Shown here piece by piece: positions 44,089 through 53,482 of a stretch of DNA of 64,000 bases. This DNA comes from Exiguobacterium oxidotolerans JCM 12280. Lineage in GTDB: Bacteria > Bacillota > Bacilli > Exiguobacteriales > Exiguobacteriaceae. The translations under genes and the position numbers were made by a program. The notes beneath the pieces are model-generated. The model saw only the letters and a list, made by a program, of their open reading frames with translations, was not told the origin of the DNA and searched no databases. The stretch is taken from assembly GCF_000702625.1 (NCBI RefSeq), contig NZ_JNIS01000001.1, positions 1 to 64,000 on the forward strand, written 5' to 3'. Within the stretch, counting starts at the first letter, position 1. Each line of letters opens with the position of its first letter.

Positions 44089-44784
44089 ATGTACACAGTA
44101 AATGATTCCGTTCTGTCGATTCGGACATATCCAGCCAAACATCAAAAACACCGTAACACGATCTGTTTGTATCATGGCTGGGGATCGAGTGTGACCAAAT
44201 ATGATGAATTCGCCCGAATGCTTTCCGGTAAAGGATTTACCGTCATTGTGCCGGAGCTGATTTTGCATGACAGCCGCAATGCGCTAGGTGCGTATTTTGA
44301 CCAAGGAATCGTCGAACAGCACTTTTGGGAAATCGTGTTTCAAAGCATCGAAGAATCGGACACGCTCATCAAGCAGCTGAATATTCCGAAAGAGGACATC
44401 ATTTGGCTCGGCGTCTCGATGGGAGGATTCATCGCGAGCGGTGCAGCGGCTAAACAACAGGGAAGCGCAGGATTGATTAACATCAACGGGTCCGGCTCCT
44501 TCCTCTTTGCGGAACAGCTTTTACGAAGCCGTGACAAAAGAACGACGTTGTCCACTTCAGAAGAACAACGCTTGAGAAAGTATGATCCCTTGTCGCAAGA
44601 ACAGGTGACACCGACATTATTGTTACATGGAGAGGACGATGAGGTCATTCCGATTGCGACACAGCAGCATTATGTGGATTCAACTAACAATGATGTCACG
44701 TTCCTCAAATATCCAAACATCAACCATACCGTCTCAGATGACATGATTGCCGACATCTTGAACTGGTTGGATGAGCATTTTTAA
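44089..44784 (+). CDS. Alpha/beta hydrolase (esterase/YitV-like)
   Basis: 231 residues. Oxyanion region YHGWGSSVTKY, nucleophile elbow GVSMGG near residue 108, Asp in LHGEDDEVIP near 185 and His in NINHTVSD near 212. A serine hydrolase of the prolyl-oligopeptidase-like or dienelactone type. Substrate unknown. AAAGGGG lies upstream. Confidence 0.75.
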   Translation: MYTVNDSVLSIRTYPAKHQKHRNTICLYHGWGSSVTKYDEFARMLSGKGFTVIVPELILHDSRNALGAYFDQGIVEQHFWEIVFQSIEESDTLIKQLNIPKEDIIWLGVSMGGFIASGAAAKQQGSAGLININGSGSFLFAEQLLRSRDKRTTLSTSEEQRLRKYDPLSQEQVTPTLLLHGEDDEVIPIATQQHYVDSTNNDVTFLKYPNINHTVSDDMIADILNWLDEHF

Positions 44785-44869
44785 CAGTTCAGAAAAACGG
44801 TTCGCAGGAATTGATGTTATCCCGAAGATGGAAGCGAGAGTCGCCAGCATGATGCTTTCTCCCTGATTC

Positions 44870-45217
44870 TTACCGCAAGATTTTTTCGAGCGTTTTTCCT
44901 TTTGCCAACTCGTCAATCAGTTTGTCGAGATAGCGGATTTCGCGCATTAACGGCTCCTCGACGTATTCGACCCGGACACCACAGACGACACCTTTAATGA
45001 GTGAACGCCGTTCCTGCATGTCTGGTGCTTCCGCAAAAAAAGTTTCGAAAGTCGTCGTATCTTGCGATAACGTCGAGAGCTGTTGTTCCGAGTACCCGGT
45101 CAACCAACGGATGATCGTATCGACTTCCTGTTTTGTCCGACCTTTCCGTTCCGCTTTTTTGACGTAAAGCGGATAGACGCTTGAGAACGCTGTCGTGTAC
45201 AACCGGTGTTTCGTCAT
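44870..45217 (-). CDS. DUF2200 family protein
   Basis: 115 residues. The conserved start ([20 protein letters not shown]) and [18 protein letters not shown] are diagnostic of DUF2200, an all-helical family of unknown function. AAGGAGG precedes the ATG. Confidence 0.8.
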   Translation of the reverse strand: MTKHRLYTTAFSSVYPLYVKKAERKGRTKQEVDTIIRWLTGYSEQQLSTLSQDTTTFETFFAEAPDMQERRSLIKGVVCGVRVEYVEEPLMREIRYLDKLIDELAKGKTLEKILR

Positions 45218-45340
45218 CGTAGTTCCTCCTTTTCGTTAGAAAGAAAGACCCTCCTTTTCTCGTGAAAAAGAGGGCCGTTGCCAATGAGGGATGGTTTCCA
45301 GTACAAGTTTCACCGATACGAAGATCAAAAAACGGATCCA

Positions 45341-45580
45341 TTAACGTCGGGCCTGTTTCATTCTCCAACGGATTGAGATCAAAAAAGCAGAAATTCCGGA
45401 AAAAACAAATAAATAGAAGCAAAAAAAGAAGGCAAACTCCCCGTAATCTTCAAGACTTGCGAACGGATTATCCGTAATGAACGGTTCCGGCAAAATCCCG
45501 ATGAAGAACAGCGGGAGGAACAATAGGAAAAACCGTTTCCAAAAGTAGTATTTGTAAGGGGTACCCGTACGGACTTCCAT
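45341..45580 (-). CDS. Small membrane protein of unknown function
   Basis: 79 residues with two aromatic-rich helices (about 13-30 and 48-68) and basic ends. AGGAG lies 8 bases before the ATG. No recognised family. Confidence 0.6.
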   Translation of the reverse strand: MEVRTGTPYKYYFWKRFFLLFLPLFFIGILPEPFITDNPFASLEDYGEFAFFFCFYLFVFSGISAFLISIRWRMKQARR

Positions 45581-45714
45581 CAGTCGACTCCTTTCCGACG
45601 AATCATGATTGAAAAATCCTTAATTTAACAAATTATATCATTTTTTTATTTGGTGTATCTGATTGATTTAAAAAAGTCGTCAATCGAAAAGATGGTTCGT
45701 CGCAATCCATCTCG

Positions 45715-46242
45715 TCAAGACGATATACAAAGTTTCTGATGCTGCTCTTTGATTTGGTTGTACATTTCGTCCGTCGATTGTGCGGCATCGATCCGGATGA
45801 CGGGTGATCTCGAAAGAAGCATTTGGAGTTGATGTTCTGCCAATGTCCCAATCTTGGCAGGGTCCGTCTCCGTCAAATATGTCCTGCACCAGTCGAGGAA
45901 ATCGTTAGAACCTGAAAAATCGGGATAGCGTGCCTGTTCCCGTTTGATTAACCGGTTCATCCGTGTTTCTTCATCCAACGTTAAAAATACGAGCAACTCG
46001 CGGTCCGGGAAGCCGTAGGGGTTCCACGAAAAGACGGAACCGGAAACAACGTACTGGTGGTGCCGTTTGATGTCCTGATCATATAAAGTATATCGTTCGT
46101 CGACCGTCCGCTTTTCGGTGAACGTTTGATCCGTCCACAAGTAGTGATCGCTGTCGATCCAAGGTATCCCTTCTTCTTGCCCGATCCACTTGCCAAGCGT
46201 ACTTTTGCCGGTGCCGGAACCGCCGATGATTTGAATGCGCAT
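45715..46242 (-). CDS. P-loop kinase, FlaR/adenylate-kinase-like
   Basis: 175 residues. Walker A GGSGTGKST at residues 7-15, then WIDSDHYLW and a lid-like RMNRLIKREQARY segment, as in topology-modulation/FlaR-type small kinases. It probably phosphorylates a nucleotide or other small molecule. AGGAGG lies upstream of the ATG. Confidence 0.7.
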   Translation of the reverse strand: MRIQIIGGSGTGKSTLGKWIGQEEGIPWIDSDHYLWTDQTFTEKRTVDERYTLYDQDIKRHHQYVVSGSVFSWNPYGFPDRELLVFLTLDEETRMNRLIKREQARYPDFSGSNDFLDWCRTYLTETDPAKIGTLAEHQLQMLLSRSPVIRIDAAQSTDEMYNQIKEQHQKLCISS

Positions 46243-46283
46243 GATTGAACTCCTCCTAAAAATCTAGTCTCGCTATTAAATAA

Positions 46284-46682
46284 TCAGGCAATCACGAAGG
46301 TATCCCGCAGTTCGACAATCGTTCCTTCCGGTGCTTTTAATTTACTGAGGTGCCCGTCGACGACGAAATAGATGTTTCCACCGTTTTTCGGCAGGAAGGT
46401 GACGCCGAGCTGTTCAAGCCGTGCGACTTCCGCCGCTAAATCGTCAACATATAAAGCGAAGTGGACGGGTCCCGCGGCCTGTTTCGTATAAGGCGACAAG
46501 GCGTCACCCGATTTTGCCGTTTGCAGCTCGATGTAAAAATCACCGAGCTTAAGCCAACTGTTAAACGCGCGGGTGTGAAAGTCCGGAGATTCCTGGACGA
46601 GTTCGAACCCAAGTGCTTCATAAAAGGTTTTAGAGGCTGCATAATCAGCCGTTTGGATACAGATGTGATGAATTTGTTTCAA
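46284..46682 (-). CDS. VOC-family protein
   Basis: 132 residues with a glyoxalase/dioxygenase fold: HHICIQTADYAASKTFYEAL at the start, VHFALYVDDL mid-sequence and APEGTIVEL at the end, providing His and Glu ligands. Substrate unknown. Confidence 0.75.
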   Translation of the reverse strand: MKQIHHICIQTADYAASKTFYEALGFELVQESPDFHTRAFNSWLKLGDFYIELQTAKSGDALSPYTKQAAGPVHFALYVDDLAAEVARLEQLGVTFLPKNGGNIYFVVDGHLSKLKAPEGTIVELRDTFVIA

Positions 46683-46779
46683 CTTATGGACGTCCTTTCG
46701 AAACGGACCGCGAGCGGCGCACCGTTTTTTTTTGTATACATTAGTTTAGCATATTTAAAAACGTTTCAATGCAGTCAAA

Positions 46780-46816
46780 AAACTCCACCGGCTCTAGAAA
46801 AAGCAAGGTGGAGTAG
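46780..46816 (-). terminator. Terminator of the lipoprotein gene at 46820
   Basis: ACTCCACC pairs with GGTGGAGT, followed on the minus strand by TTTTTTG. Confidence 0.75.
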
Positions 46817-46819
46817 CGG

Positions 46820-47977
46820 TCACGGCTTGACGTCGATGACATGGAACGTAACACCCTGACCGTCCGTAACGGAATAGGCAATCGTCCCATTGACATAAAT
46901 CGGTTTAGACGTCGTGTCTTCCATCCCGGTCAACGGGGCGACGGTTCTGCGCGTTAAGTCGGCATAGAGGAGTTGCGACGTGTTTTCACGGAAGATTAGC
47001 CGGTCGCGGGACAAGAAACGAAACGCATCGACGGTTGAATGCCGATCTGATAACTCATAAGTGAAGTCGGATTCTTTTGAATCAAGCGTTAAAAAAGCAG
47101 CGTATCCCTCTTCACCGATTGCGACGTAATCAGTGCCGTACTCAAAATCAATCAGTCCACCAATCGGTCGCTGGAACCTGCCGTCGTCACTCGCAAGGCG
47201 CGAGGTTTTAGTCCCGTCCTTGAACGTGCTGGTATGAATCAAGCGTCCGGCGTCGCCCAATCGGAAATCAAACGGTAAGATGCCGTCCTGTTTTCCTTTG
47301 CTTAGGTCATACTGTTCGTGGACGATGATTGTATCGGCGGCGACATCAAAGGACTTCATCAGCGTTGTCGTCTTCTTCGCCGTTGCGTCATGGATTAGCC
47401 AGGAGACACGCGTCGTTGAAGCGTCAAGCATCGGGATCGACGCGTCGAAGCGGCTGACCCCTCGGTCGAGCATATCCTGTTTCCCGTTTTTGAGATTGAA
47501 GCTATGAATCGTCCAGGCAATCCCGTCCTCTGCCGGCGCTGACGCAACCCAAAACAGGTAATGGGACACACCGGTCAACGAGGCGATCGTCTGATCGGAC
47601 GTCTCGATCACTTCATTTGTGTTCGATCCCGGAGAATAGCGGTAAATCGTGCTGTTGACCTTGTTTTCGTTCGTCTGGATGAAGTGTGTGTAGTAAATAT
47701 CGTGTTCATATAGATACTCCGGAGCAATCTGGATTGACTGACCGACAAAAAAGGACGACAGATTGTACGATTTTTGCGTACCGATTGAAACAAAATCCTC
47801 CTTTTTTGATAATGCGACCGGCTTATGTTCGCTTGAAACCGGCGTCGCGGGAGCGGTTGAAACAGCTTCTGCTTTAACGCCCAATGAGTTTTTTGTAACC
47901 GACGCGGTGTCATTCGTGCACCCGCTCGTGATGGCGAGCGCGAGTGTGGCGACGGCGAAAGCAGTTTTGGTGTACAT
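46820..47977 (-). CDS. Beta-propeller-like lipoprotein
   Basis: 385 residues. The signal peptide ends at a lipobox-like ITSGC (Cys 20) followed by a Thr/Ser/Ala-rich linker. The rest consists of repeated beta units (IYRYSPGSNTNEVIE, IHSFNLKNGKQDML) suggestive of a seven-bladed propeller. No catalytic motif recognised. Monocistronic, with terminator downstream. Confidence 0.65.
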   Translation of the reverse strand: MYTKTAFAVATLALAITSGCTNDTASVTKNSLGVKAEAVSTAPATPVSSEHKPVALSKKEDFVSIGTQKSYNLSSFFVGQSIQIAPEYLYEHDIYYTHFIQTNENKVNSTIYRYSPGSNTNEVIETSDQTIASLTGVSHYLFWVASAPAEDGIAWTIHSFNLKNGKQDMLDRGVSRFDASIPMLDASTTRVSWLIHDATAKKTTTLMKSFDVAADTIIVHEQYDLSKGKQDGILPFDFRLGDAGRLIHTSTFKDGTKTSRLASDDGRFQRPIGGLIDFEYGTDYVAIGEEGYAAFLTLDSKESDFTYELSDRHSTVDAFRFLSRDRLIFRENTSQLLYADLTRRTVAPLTGMEDTTSKPIYVNGTIAYSVTDGQGVTFHVIDVKP

Positions 47978-48152
47978 GAAGGATTCTCCTTTTTTAAGTA
48001 GATTGAAAAATCGTCAATCAGATGAAAAACGATACCAAAACGTGTAGACTGGTGAAGTACCTAATTATTGTAACAGATGGACTGAATCTCCATCTTTTTC
48101 TGGGGATTCAGGTAAATGGGATTTTTAGATTCAACAAGGAGAGTGCATCGAA

Positions 48153-48341
48153 ATGGCAAGAACATTACAGAAATCAGCGACGGACAAATCGATCCAGGGT
48201 GTCTGCGGCGGACTCGCGGAACAGCTTGGCTTGTCGTCATTCGCCGTCCGCTTAATTTTTATTTTTATCCCACTACCGGTCAACCTCATCATTTATATGA
48301 TTCTTGCGAATGCGATGGCGAGTCCACCGCGGACGCTGTAA
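48153..48341 (+). CDS. PspC-domain protein
   Basis: 62 residues. KSIQGVCGGLAEQLGLSS is the PspC signature, followed by one membrane helix (about 30-52). Such short PspC proteins are linked to envelope stress. AAGGAG precedes it. The small membrane protein at 48374 follows in the same direction. Confidence 0.8.
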   Translation: MARTLQKSATDKSIQGVCGGLAEQLGLSSFAVRLIFIFIPLPVNLIIYMILANAMASPPRTL

Positions 48342-48373
48342 CACGAGCTTTAACTAGAGAGGAGACAAACAAG

Positions 48374-48565
48374 ATGAACAAACAAAACCGCACGTCATCC
48401 TTAGCGGCGCGACTGGTCGCGATCACAATCGGCGCCTTGATTGGAGTATCCATCATGTACAGCATGCAAGAAGAATTCAACTGGGGTGTCCTCCTTGGTT
48501 TTATCGGCGGAGCACTCCTGATAGGGGGCATCAGTGCCGTAGCACGTAAGAAGCGGCACTCGTAA
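48374..48565 (+). CDS. Small membrane protein of unknown function
   Basis: 63 residues with two helices (about 10-27 and 36-56) and a KKRHS tail. GAGGAG lies 9 bases upstream of ATG 48374. It is 32 bases after pspC and likely co-transcribed. Confidence 0.6.
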   Translation: MNKQNRTSSLAARLVAITIGALIGVSIMYSMQEEFNWGVLLGFIGGALLIGGISAVARKKRHS

Positions 48566-48590
48566 CTGGTTAAAATAAGGGGGAAAAGAA

Positions 48591-49406
48591 ATGAGTTATT
48601 GGATTTGTACGACCTGCGGGGTGCAGACGGATGCGGTTGAAGTTCAACCATCGACCTGCCGGATTTGCAGTGATGAACGGCAATACGTCAATCCGGACGG
48701 ACAATCGTGGACGACACGTGAGGCGATGGTCGCGTCCGGAAACTACCGGACGACAGTGACGCCGGAGCAACCGGGGCTGATGAGTCTCGTGACATCACCA
48801 CAATTCGGAATCGGGCAAACGGCGTATCTGGTCGCCGGGGCAAAGCGGTTGTTATGGGACTGTATTACTTATCTCGATCAGACCGTGATTGATGAAATCA
48901 ATCAACAGGGGGGACTTGACGCGATTGCTTTGTCACATCCGCATTATTATGCGACACAAGTCGACTGGGCAGAAGCATTTGGCGTTCCGATCTATATCCA
49001 TCAGGCAGATGAACAATGGGTGACGCGACCGAGCGACCGGATTATTTTCTGGTCCGGTGACCGGCTGGAACTGGCAGATGACCTCGTTCTGCACCGGATT
49101 GGTGGTCATTTTGACGGCGCGACGGTCCTTGAGTGGACGCAGGGAGACACAGGGCGTGGTGTCCTGCTGACGGGTGATATCGTCCGTGTCGTCGCCGACC
49201 GGGCGTGGGTCAGCTTCATGTACAGTTACCCGAACCTGATTCCGTTACCGGCAACGACAGTAGCGCAGATGGCGTCGCAACTCAGCACGCTGTCATTTAA
49301 CCAGTTGTATGATGCCTTTCACCGCATCGTCGAAAACGACGCTGCGGGTGCAGTTGCCCGGTCGGCAACGCGTTACATCGATGCATTAGGCGGCACGGAT
49401 GATTAA
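48591..49406 (+). CDS. MBL-fold metallo-hydrolase with N-terminal zinc ribbon
   Basis: 271 residues. The N-terminal CTTCG...CRIC pattern near residues 6-26 is a rubredoxin-like knuckle, followed by an MBL domain. The canonical HxHxDH motif is altered to SHPHYYA near 125-131; GGHFDG and LLTGDIV supply His and Asp further on. This variant recurs in its family, as far as I recall. Function unknown. It overlaps the VOC gene by 8 bases. Confidence 0.7.
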   Translation: MSYWICTTCGVQTDAVEVQPSTCRICSDERQYVNPDGQSWTTREAMVASGNYRTTVTPEQPGLMSLVTSPQFGIGQTAYLVAGAKRLLWDCITYLDQTVIDEINQQGGLDAIALSHPHYYATQVDWAEAFGVPIYIHQADEQWVTRPSDRIIFWSGDRLELADDLVLHRIGGHFDGATVLEWTQGDTGRGVLLTGDIVRVVADRAWVSFMYSYPNLIPLPATTVAQMASQLSTLSFNQLYDAFHRIVENDAAGAVARSATRYIDALGGTDD

Positions 49407-49893
49407 GGGACTATACGAAGCGCATCTCCCGGTCCGGAATTTACAACAGTCGATTGCCTTTTACGAAGGACTCGGGCTGACACTCGATCATATCGTCGAC
49501 GACCGGTTGGCGTTCCTCTGGATCGTCAAAGAAGAAAGTTGGCTCGGCCTCTGGGTCGCGGATCAAGTCGAACTCGACTATCACCCGTCCATCCGGCATA
49601 TCGCCTTCCAGGTCGAACTGGAAGCATTGACGGATGCCGTTAATTGGTTGACGGCGCGCGGTTACACACCACGAAAAGCGTTCGGGTTCGAACCGACGGA
49701 ACCGTTCGTCATGGTACTGGCGCACCACGCGCACGCGAAGATCCATGTGAATGACCCGGACGGGAACAGTCTTGAATTCATCTGTCCGGTCGCCAATCCA
49801 CACCGGATCACGGGTACGATGTACTGGAGCGACTGGTTACATATGAACGCTCAAGTAGAGGAGGAGACCGATGAAACAAGCAATCATCTTTGA
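49399..49893 (+). CDS. VOC-family protein (fosfomycin/glyoxalase-like)
   Basis: 164 residues. LYEAHLPVRNLQQSIAFYEG at the start, IRHIAFQVE and HVNDPDGNSLEFIC supply the usual His/Glu ligands. It lies in a three-gene overlapping unit: MBL hydrolase, VOC, HAD. It overlaps the HAD start by 23 bases. Substrate unknown. Confidence 0.75.
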   Translation: MIKGLYEAHLPVRNLQQSIAFYEGLGLTLDHIVDDRLAFLWIVKEESWLGLWVADQVELDYHPSIRHIAFQVELEALTDAVNWLTARGYTPRKAFGFEPTEPFVMVLAHHAHAKIHVNDPDGNSLEFICPVANPHRITGTMYWSDWLHMNAQVEEETDETSNHL

Positions 49894-50515
49894 TATGGAC
49901 GGAACGTTATTTCAGACGCACCGGATTCTAGGGCCGGCTTTAGAAGTCGCTTTTACCAAGTTACGGCAAGCCGGTAAATGGCATGACGCAACACCGCTCG
50001 ATACATACGAAACAATCATGGGTGTCCCGTTACCGCAAGTCTGGGCGACCCTCTTGCCTGCACATCCGGAAACCGACCGCAAGCAGATGGACGACTGGTT
50101 TCAACAAGGCTTAATCGAGCGAATTCAGACAGGGCAAGGCGCCTAGTATCCGGATGCTGTGACGATACTGGAAACACTTCACGCGGCCGGACACGAGTTA
50201 TATGTCGCGAGTAACGGACTTTCAGCGTATTTAGCGGCAATCGTCGAGCAGTTTGCGTTAGACCGTTACCTGACCGGGGTCTATAGCATCGAAGACGTCG
50301 ATTCACTCGACAAAGCCGAACTCGTCCGGATGATTCGGACGAAACACGGACTACGGGAAGGTTACGTCGTCGGCGATCGGCAATCGGATTTTACGGCAGC
50401 AAAAGAAAACGGTTGGCCGGCAATCGGCTGCCGATTTGACTTTGCACAGGAAGTGGAGCTCGCGACGGCCGAACATGTCGTTGATGATTTGCTGACGATC
50501 ACGCAAATCGTTTAA
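49871..50515 (+). pseudogene. HAD-superfamily phosphatase with in-frame amber codon
   Basis: A 214-codon HAD gene interrupted by TAG at 50144-50146. Before it: FDMDGTLFQTHRIL (motif I). After it, in the same frame: YPDAVTILETLHAAG, then VASNGLSAYL (motif II), DKAELVRMI (motif III) and VVGDRQSDFTAAKENGWPAI (motif IV). The expected text at the stop is G-A-L-Y-P, so TTG to TAG is the likely change. The remaining fragment lacks motifs II-IV and should be inactive unless read through. GAGGAG precedes the ATG. Confidence 0.8.
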
Positions 50516-50636
50516 CGGGACACGTCGTGTCACCTCATCATGAGTTCGTCTGAACATATAGGCAGGGGAATCGCCTTTTTGTAACCCGTTGCCGTATGAT
50601 GAGACGGAATCTGTTTGTAGTTTGAGGAGGCACGTC

Positions 50637-51575
50637 ATGTTAGCAATTATCATTGGTTTAGCGATCGGCATCATCGTTCCGGTGCAGACGAGCGTCAACA
50701 CACGGCTGCGTGGAGTTGTCGGATCACCGTTTACGGCATCCTTCATCTCGTTTAGTATCGGGACGGTCTTTTTAGTCCTCTTGACCCTGATCGTCGAAGG
50801 GGACTTCACATTGAACGAAGCCCTCTGGACGACGGAACCCCGCTGGATTTGGTTCGGTGGTGTTCTCGGGGTCATCTTCTTGACGGGAAACATTTTACTG
50901 TTTCCAAAACTGGGCGGTGTTCAGACGGTCATCATGCCCATCTTCGGACAAGTCATCATGGGGCTGTTGATTGACCATTTCGGATGGTTCGATTCAGCGG
51001 TCAACCGGTTGTCGCCGACCCGTTTAATCGGGGCCGTGCTCGTCCTGCTTGGTGTCGTCGGTACTGTCGCCTTAGGCGATTGGCTGGCGAAACGCCGGCA
51101 ACGCGGACAACAGGAAACGAAGAACCTTGCGGAAGTCAACTTGACCGGTTGGCGTTTACTCGGCATCGTAACGGGGATGATGAGTGCGATGCAAGCAGCG
51201 ATTAACGGGCATCTCGGAAGTGTCCTCGATTCGGCGATCAAAGGGGCATTGATTTCCTTCGTCATCGGGACGCTGACGCTTTTGCTTGTGTTGTTGCTCG
51301 TCCGACCGAAGCTCCAACTGGACCGGACGGCGCCAAAACCGTGGTGGATGTTCATCGGCGGTCTGATTGGTGCGACGTTCATTGCCGGGAATGCGTTCAT
51401 CGTCCCGCTCGTCGGCACCGGCGTCGCCATCATCATCGTGACGATTGGTCTGTTGACGGGAAGTCTCTTGATTGACCGGTTCGGTTGGTTCGGGGCAGCA
51501 CGGACGCCGGTTACCGGTGTTCAAATTCTCAGTTTGCTCGTGATGATCGGCGGAATTGTCCTGATCCGGCTATAA
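50637..51575 (+). CDS. DMT-family transporter, tandem YdcZ/DUF606 domains
   Basis: 312 residues with about ten helices in two related halves (VQTSVNTRLRGVVGSPFTAS and MQAAINGHLGSVLDSAIKGA), each a YdcZ-type domain. Drug/metabolite superfamily; substrate unknown. GAGGAGG lies 6 bases before ATG 50637. A strong terminator follows. Confidence 0.75.
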   Translation: MLAIIIGLAIGIIVPVQTSVNTRLRGVVGSPFTASFISFSIGTVFLVLLTLIVEGDFTLNEALWTTEPRWIWFGGVLGVIFLTGNILLFPKLGGVQTVIMPIFGQVIMGLLIDHFGWFDSAVNRLSPTRLIGAVLVLLGVVGTVALGDWLAKRRQRGQQETKNLAEVNLTGWRLLGIVTGMMSAMQAAINGHLGSVLDSAIKGALISFVIGTLTLLLVLLLVRPKLQLDRTAPKPWWMFIGGLIGATFIAGNAFIVPLVGTGVAIIIVTIGLLTGSLLIDRFGWFGAARTPVTGVQILSLLVMIGGIVLIRL

Positions 51576-51578
51576 AGT

Positions 51579-51622
51579 AAACGCCTTTCGAGATTCTTTT
51601 TGAATCCTGAAAGGCGTTTTTT
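51579..51622 (+). terminator. Terminator of the DMT transporter gene
   Basis: AACGCCTTTC pairs with GAAAGGCGTT, followed by six T. Confidence 0.85.
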
Positions 51623-51703
51623 GTTACTTCCTTACACAGACAGCTGCATTAAAACCGTGGCGCAAAACTTCAACAGGGCCGAATTTTTCATAAGTTATCC
51701 GAT

Positions 51704-52530
51704 TCATGACATTTGGGAATTAAACAGCTGGTCGCGTGTCCCGAAGCGCAACGCGAGTTTTAACAGGAAAACGTTTAGAATCAGTAAACCGATCGATAAC
51801 AGAATCAGGAACAGCGTATTGATAAAGAATAATCCGCTGATTTGACCGATGATTAATCCGATGAACGGTAAGATGATGATACCGCTCAAGTTTTGTGCTT
51901 CCTGGTACGTACTGACCCGTGTCGAGATCAATAAATTTATTAACGCCGTCGTCAATAAAAGAATCGGTAACAGCAGAAAGAGTAATACCCACCACTGGGT
52001 CGAAGGAAAGCTGACTGAAAAGCCATTGACGGAAATCAAAGTGTTGATGACGAGCAGATTTATTAAAAAGCAGACGACGGAAATCAGGTAGGATGACGCA
52101 ATCGAGATCATCAGCTTGCCGTAAAACAAATCACGGATGGTGATTGGCGAAAACAATAAGCTTTCTAATGTATGCTGTTCCTTTTCACTGACGAAACTAT
52201 TGGCAGTGAAAAGGAACATGTAATGACCGGAACTAACAAAAATAACGTCACGAGCGGATAGTTTAGGAACAGATAAAGCAATTGTTCATTAAATGTCAGT
52301 GTCAGGACATCCGGACTGGCCGTAGTCGCCAAAAAACGATTCAGTAAATCAAGCACTTCCGGGTCGGTTAACGTGGACGGATCAAGCTGAATGATGAACC
52401 AGGCGAACCCGATCGGAATGACGAGCCCCATCAAGACCGGGATGATAATCAGCATAAACAGCAAAATCTTTTTTCGGAAGAGTTGGATGCTGTCTTTTTT
52501 AATCACGGCAAGCATGAGTGGTAAATTCAT
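51704..52530 (-). pseudogene. ABC-2 permease, frameshifted near codon 103
   Basis: The start overlaps the ATPase stop (ATGA at 52527-52530). The first frame codes for one helix and half the next, then leaves frame at about 52219. The continuation (MFLFTANSFVSEKEQHTLES) is the conserved SFxxEKExxTLE loop of ABC-2 permeases and runs to 51704 with four further helices. A single added base between T-codon ACA and ATG joins them. The break abuts a perfect 15-bp inverted repeat. Without this permease the ATPase has no partner. Confidence 0.7.
52176..52218. repeat. Perfect 15-bp inverted repeat at the permease frameshift
   Basis: TGTTCCTTTTCACTG at 52176-52190 is the exact reverse complement of CAGTGAAAAGGAACA at 52204-52218, with a 13-base loop. 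It is coding and ends one base from the frame break. Confidence 0.9.
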
Positions 52531-53417
52531 TTCGTTTCACCCCTTAACTTAAAATAGACACCTTCTAAATCACGGTCGATTATTTGACACTCATACACCG
52601 CGTAGCCCTGATCGATGATTTGTTTCAAAAAAGGACTGATGCACGTTTCGTCTTTAAACGATACTTCAATCACGTCAGGAGCAACAGGTGCAACAGCCGT
52701 TTCGAACATCGTGCGGGCGGAGTCCGGTGGAAGGTTTGTCCGGATTCTGACGCGAATCGAAGTTTGGTGACGGTTCAATAAATCGACGAGTGTCCCTTGA
52801 TCGATGAAACGCCCTTGTTCGATGAAGATGTAGGCGTCACAGACACTCTCCAATTGGTAGAGGAGGTGCGACGTGATGATGACAGTCGTTCCCTTCGTTT
52901 GATTCACGGACCGAATCATATCCAGTACCTGGCGAATGCCGTCGGGGTCCAGTCCGTTCGTCGGTTCATCCAAAAATAAAATTTCCGGGTCATGCAGCAT
53001 TGCTTTAGCGAGCGCGAGTCGCTTTTTCATACCAGTACTAAACGTATGGACGTAGGCATCGCGGACATGGGCCAAGTCGAACTGGTTCAACAGCTCAAGC
53101 AAATGACTTTTATTTCTGACACCATATAAAGATGCGTAAAAAGTTAAATTCTCAAGCGCCGTCATATCAGGATACAACCCCGCACTTTCGGTGACGATAC
53201 CAGCTTTCGTACGAAGGGCTTCAATCGGCTGATCATCATAACGGACCGTGCCATGCGTCGGGGAGATCACACCGTTCATGATTCGAATCAGTGTTGTTTT
53301 CCCGGCACCGTTCGGACCAATCAAGCCGACTACTTTTCCCCGCGGAATCGTAAGCGACATATCTGATAAGACAAGCCGATCACCAAACGTTTTCGAAATG
53401 TTTTGTAATGTTAGCAT
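52527..53417 (-). CDS. ABC transporter ATP-binding protein
   Basis: 296 residues. Walker A GPNGAGKTT near 36, signature HTFSTGMKKRLALA (ABC-2 variant) near 124, Walker B ILFLDEPTNGLD near 145 and H-loop ITSHL. The C-terminal 80 residues form the regulatory domain typical of BcrA/NatA-type exporters. It is coupled by overlap to the frameshifted permease. Probable substrate: drug, bacteriocin or ion; unknown. Confidence 0.8.
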   Translation of the reverse strand: MLTLQNISKTFGDRLVLSDMSLTIPRGKVVGLIGPNGAGKTTLIRIMNGVISPTHGTVRYDDQPIEALRTKAGIVTESAGLYPDMTALENLTFYASLYGVRNKSHLLELLNQFDLAHVRDAYVHTFSTGMKKRLALAKAMLHDPEILFLDEPTNGLDPDGIRQVLDMIRSVNQTKGTTVIITSHLLYQLESVCDAYIFIEQGRFIDQGTLVDLLNRHQTSIRVRIRTNLPPDSARTMFETAVAPVAPDVIEVSFKDETCISPFLKQIIDQGYAVYECQIIDRDLEGVYFKLRGETK

Positions 53418-53482
53418 CTGTTGTATCCTCTCATGTTCTGAATACCAAGCTGAACGAGCCGGGCTGATAACGATTCTTCAAT

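Noticed and set aside
48591-49406. MBL-fold protein lacking the canonical HxHxDH motif as a defective enzyme
   Set aside because: The SHPHYYA variant seems to be a family trait as far as I recall, so it is not evidence of inactivation.
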